Shown here piece after piece: positions 4,335 to 7,456 of a stretch of 7,456 nt of DNA (positions are counted from its first letter, which is position 1; each line of letters begins with the position of its first letter). A program made the translations under genes and the position numbers. Under the pieces are notes generated by a model. The model saw nothing but the letters and a program-made list of their open reading frames with translations, did not search any database and was not told where the DNA came from. The DNA comes from Candidatus Zixiibacteriota bacterium. Its GTDB lineage: Bacteria; Zixibacteria; MSB-5A5; SM1-73. The stretch covers positions 1-7,456 of the forward strand of contig JALHUP010000226.1 in NCBI GenBank assembly GCA_022866585.1, read 5' to 3'.

Positions 4335-7082
4335 ATGATGAAAACACAAAGTCTGCGTCTTGAGACCAGATTATTGATCTTCACCGCAGCTTTGGGAGTC
4401 CTTCTTTTATGTTTTTCCTCAGTTCATGCTGAAGTCTCTCCCGGAGAGCTGAATGTCGAGAAAATTCCAAAAGGAGGCACCTATCCCCCCCTGCCCAGTT
4501 CAAAGGAATCCTGCCTTTTACAACACGATGACGGGATCGCCCTTACATATTTCCCCAATTGGAATCCAGGCGACAAAACTTCCATTTACTTTGATCCTGA
4601 AGCATGCAATATTCCCTACCCCTATTCATACCCTTTTCAGATTACCGGAGTCCAGCTTCTTCTTTATAATCATGCAGGCGTTGATTCGGTGCGGTTGAAG
4701 TTCTGGATTCAGAAGGTGGGGGCAAATATTTGTCAAGGACCTCAAGCAGGAATATACGTTACCCCCGTTTATACCATCACCACCTTTTATCCGGACTGGG
4801 CCCGGGTGACCTTTCCCGGTAACTTCTGTGTTAACGAACCTTTCTTCTTCACTATAGAATACTTCAGCGGAACCCCTACAACTATTCCCGGCGTGGTCAT
4901 GGACGATCAGCAGGATCAGGTTGCTACTTGTTTTCAATGGATTTGGTATAGTTCTTCTTCCCCTCCCTGGCAGGAATGGAACCAATTTTGGGGGGATCCT
5001 GATCCGGGGTGGCTTTTGGTCAGGTTAGAAGGTGAAACCTACTCTTTAACCTGTGAGACAGATTGGTTCTGGAAAGCAGAGAATGGATATGCACCCAGCG
5101 GAATGCCGGATGTGGGTCAAAACCAGGGGAATTGGTCGGGATACTGTGGTCCGGTGGCAATCGGTAATTCTCTGGAGTGGTTTGGCTTGACCACCGCCCT
5201 GGGGTGGAGCATTACCTCACTCGTAGATACCGTGGCGGCATATATCCAGACCGAATCCAGCGGCACCCAAGTTCAGAACATCCAGACCGGACTGGAGAAC
5301 TTCTTTAACAACTATCAGATCGATTGGATTTACCCCAGCACTTGGCATATGCCCGATTTCTACATCATGCAGGAATCACTGGAGGTGAGCCAAAATATCA
5401 TTTTTCTTTTAGGCTTCTGGTGGTGGGACGGTCAGAGTTGGTGGAGGGAAGGAGGTCATTTTGTCACCATGTCCGGAGTAAAATCCGCAGGTTTAAAAAT
5501 TGCCGTAAGTGACCCGGGAAGGGATGCCGCCGAATTTGGCTGGCCCGGCAGAAAAAGACCTTCTGAGCATCCTTCACCGCCACATGACGACAGCCTTCAT
5601 AACGATCCTTTGTATGTATCCCATGACATCTATCAATGCGATTTAGAGTCTCCATCACCTGGAAATCCGAGTTTTTGGCTGCCAGACTATTTGGGGTTTG
5701 ACCCGGAATTTCCACGAAAGTACACTGGACAAAACTTTCCATCTGAATTCGCAGGTTTTTACCAACCAGCACCTCCGGGGACCACTTACATAACCGAAGT
5801 GGAATATGCCATTATGGTCTGCCCCAAAAGGGAACATTGGTATTGGGAATCCTCCTTTCAGGACTATGCCCCAAGTGGCATGCCGGATTTCGATCAGAAG
5901 CAGGATGGGTGGGTAAGTCCTTCCACTGAGCACTTTAGTTTTTGTGGTCCAGTGGCTTTGGCTAACTGTTTCTGGTGGTTTGATTCTAAGTATAACCTTC
6001 CCTCGGGACTTCCCGGCGATAGCATCGACATGTTCCCTTTGGTGAGGAACTATTTGGGTGATAATCCCGCACTTATCGGATCTGACGACCATGATATGTG
6101 GAATGTCGATCACGCAGGGACTTCCTGGTTTCCCGGCAGTTCACCTCCTACCACCTCCCAACCGTTTGTGCCTGGTCCCCAACCACCGGTATCTCCTTGG
6201 GGTGAATTGGTGGAAAGGTTAGGTTGGAACCTGGATACCGATGGTTATAGAAGTGGAGCTTCCCATGAGGGAACTAAAGTGGAGGACATAGAGAAATCCA
6301 TCAAAACGTGGCTTGCAAGTGAAACTTTTTCAGACGGAAGCACCCTGGCTGATACTCTGTGCGGACGAACCTATCAGAGCCCCACTTTCTCTTTGGTGAA
6401 TTTCTGGGTGCGTAATAATTTCGGGGTGATCCTCCTTCTGGGCTTCTGGTATTGGGACACAAACAGCTGGTGGAGAGTGGGTGGACATTATGTAACCGTA
6501 GCGGGGGCTAATGGCGCTCAACTTATGATTGCCTTCTCCGATCCCTTCTTTGATAACGCCGAAACAGGAGATTCAGGCATAGTGGCAAGTGGTGCATATA
6601 TACCGCATACTCCTGTGCCTCATACTGATTCCACCATCCATAATGATGCGGGAAATGTCTCTCATGATATTTATATGGTGAATTTAAACTCCTCAAGCCC
6701 AGGAGGAAGTTGGTGGATACCAGACTATCCGGTTTCCCTTGATCCCGTATATTTCATGGACATATTCTACCAGCAGAACGTCCCTGACGAATTCGAGCCT
6801 AAGACTCGTCCATACGTGCCCGGGTATCCCATCCACACCGTGGTGGAATATGCAACCCAGATTCGTCCTATGGATTACCGGGGAGATGCCAATGGTGACA
6901 AAATAGTTAATGCAGCGGACATAGTTTTTCTGATCAACTATCTATTTATTCGAGGACCTGCTCCCGTTCAGTTCACAGAAGGAGATGTTAGCTGTGATGG
7001 GATAATAAACGCAGCTGACATAGTTTTTTTGATTAACTATCTGTTTATCGGGGGACCGATTCCTCGCTGTTGTGCCCCGTAA
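4335..7082 (+). CDS. Exported protein with two C39/papain-like domains and a C-terminal dockerin
   Basis: This 915-residue protein has a signal peptide (1-32, likely cut after VHA) and a beta-rich N-terminal domain (about 60-235). Two related cysteine-protease-like domains follow. The first (about 241-500) has QNQ then CGPVA with Cys271, GGHFVT with His375 and SDP with Asp393; the second (about 501-846) has QKQ, Cys537, His718 and Asp736. Both begin with a YAPSGMPD block and share a Trp-rich stretch before the His and a VSHDIY block after the Asp, so they arose by duplication. A type I dockerin (about 850-907) has two calcium loops: Asp851, Asn853, Asp855, Asn859, Asp862 and Asp884, Ser886, Asp888, Asn892, Asp895. 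It is probably secreted and tethered to a cohesin-bearing partner; peptidase activity is inferred. AAGGAG lies 4 bases before the first ATG and 7 before a second at 4338, which may be the real start. Confidence 0.88.
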   Translation: MMKTQSLRLETRLLIFTAALGVLLLCFSSVHAEVSPGELNVEKIPKGGTYPPLPSSKESCLLQHDDGIALTYFPNWNPGDKTSIYFDPEACNIPYPYSYPFQITGVQLLLYNHAGVDSVRLKFWIQKVGANICQGPQAGIYVTPVYTITTFYPDWARVTFPGNFCVNEPFFFTIEYFSGTPTTIPGVVMDDQQDQVATCFQWIWYSSSSPPWQEWNQFWGDPDPGWLLVRLEGETYSLTCETDWFWKAENGYAPSGMPDVGQNQGNWSGYCGPVAIGNSLEWFGLTTALGWSITSLVDTVAAYIQTESSGTQVQNIQTGLENFFNNYQIDWIYPSTWHMPDFYIMQESLEVSQNIIFLLGFWWWDGQSWWREGGHFVTMSGVKSAGLKIAVSDPGRDAAEFGWPGRKRPSEHPSPPHDDSLHNDPLYVSHDIYQCDLESPSPGNPSFWLPDYLGFDPEFPRKYTGQNFPSEFAGFYQPAPPGTTYITEVEYAIMVCPKREHWYWESSFQDYAPSGMPDFDQKQDGWVSPSTEHFSFCGPVALANCFWWFDSKYNLPSGLPGDSIDMFPLVRNYLGDNPALIGSDDHDMWNVDHAGTSWFPGSSPPTTSQPFVPGPQPPVSPWGELVERLGWNLDTDGYRSGASHEGTKVEDIEKSIKTWLASETFSDGSTLADTLCGRTYQSPTFSLVNFWVRNNFGVILLLGFWYWDTNSWWRVGGHYVTVAGANGAQLMIAFSDPFFDNAETGDSGIVASGAYIPHTPVPHTDSTIHNDAGNVSHDIYMVNLNSSSPGGSWWIPDYPVSLDPVYFMDIFYQQNVPDEFEPKTRPYVPGYPIHTVVEYATQIRPMDYRGDANGDKIVNAADIVFLINYLFIRGPAPVQFTEGDVSCDGIINAADIVFLINYLFIGGPIPRCCAP

Positions 7083-7428
7083 TCTTTTCGAACCCAAGGT
7101 AAGATCCTCCCAGCTATATCGGGTCGTTCTTTTGCTTTAAGGTTTTTAGATATTAAAAATTCTGATCTTACTCTTCTCCTCAATACTCGTCCGTGACGCT
7201 TTGTGGTGACGGACAAGATGCACGTTACCAACAAAGAGGCTTATAGATATAAAAAAATCTTGATTTTACCCTTTTTCCTCAAATCCATTTTTCTGGACTT
7301 TCCCCAAAATTTTGCAGTGGATTGTCTTAACGTGCTGACAAATAAAAAGAAAGGTGAAGAAAAAAAGTGGACAAAGGCACCTTTTCTTAATAGAATATAG
7401 TGAGATTAAAAAAGAGAGGAGTAGCCCG
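7083..7428. other. AT-rich intergenic gap between two rightward genes
   Basis: No gene is supported. It holds an 8-bp inverted pair GTAAGATC (7099-7106) and GATCTTAC (7164-7171), an inverted pair GTCCGT/ACGGAC around 7190-7214, and an imperfect direct repeat (7140-7284). No strong terminator hairpin with a U-run follows the dockerin gene. A promoter for the gene at the right edge presumably lies in the A-rich part (7290-7415), but no clear boxes were found. Confidence 0.5.
7140..7284. repeat. Imperfect direct repeat, two units of about 46 bp
   Basis: The unit starting AGGTTTTTAGATATT (7140) resembles the unit starting AGGCTTATAGATATA (7237); both end CCTCAA. By hand, about 80% of positions match with two single-base gaps. 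The units are 97 bp apart and lie between the dockerin gene and the next gene. Confidence 0.45.
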
Positions 7429-7456
7429 ATGCAAGAACGTTATTATGATAAAAGAA
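7429..7456 (+). CDS. Start of a gene cut by the window edge
   Basis: ATG at 7429 is preceded by AGGAG (7417-7421) with a 7-base spacer and opens M-Q-E-R-Y-Y-D-K-R without a stop to the end of the window. Nine residues are too few to name a product. The good ribosome site after a long gene-free gap makes a real start likely. Confidence 0.6.

Noticed and set aside
4335..4420. Lipoprotein signal (Cys26 in LLLC)
   Set aside because: The residue before the Cys is Leu, not Gly, Ala or Ser, and a standard cleavage site follows at Ala32, so a normal signal peptide fits better.
7203..7400. Rightward 65-codon open frame in the gap before the last gene
   Set aside because: It has no ribosome site, Lys/Phe-rich composition expected of AT-rich non-coding DNA, and overlaps the direct repeat.

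Overview
The window looks bacterial: compact genes with good Shine-Dalgarno sites, a flavin-dependent thymidylate synthase (ThyX), and a secreted protein ending in a type I dockerin. The dockerin wording (repeated 'NAADIVFLINYLFI') is of the kind I associate with uncultured FCB-group and related candidate phyla (Zixibacteria-like, KSB1-like). That placement is inference from protein style and was not tested. The gaps between genes are unusually rich in short palindromic dispersed repeats, as is common in such genomes.

Layout. The left half holds four leftward genes: thyX (2603-3307), a TIR-domain protein with a winged-helix-like N-terminus (1291-2391), a small single-pass membrane protein (555-1154) and a 4-oxalocrotonate-tautomerase-like protein (88-285). 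Every gap between them carries palindromic repeats of the GTAGGTC, GTCAAGCAG or GCGGCTACA families. Downstream of thyX lies a 19-codon relic of a second, diverged thyX 3' end. A 1-kb non-coding stretch (3308-4334), full of hairpins and perfect palindromes, separates thyX from a divergent rightward gene for a 915-residue exported protein (4335-7082). That protein has a signal peptide, a beta-rich N-terminal domain, two C39/papain-like cysteine-protease-like domains each with a visible Cys/His/Asp set, and a dockerin. After a 346-bp AT-rich gap, the first nine codons of another rightward gene run off the right edge.

How the parts may fit. The TIR gene is the best candidate for an accessory immune-type function: its C-terminal TIR domain keeps the glutamate expected for NAD+ hydrolysis. 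The membrane-protein gene 136 bp downstream could be a partner, but nothing seen directly links them. thyX is housekeeping (dTMP synthesis) yet shows two oddities: a 4 x 7-bp tandem repeat just inside its start, and the adjacent relic. I do not see a complete known defence system, mobile element, CRISPR array, tRNA or rRNA.
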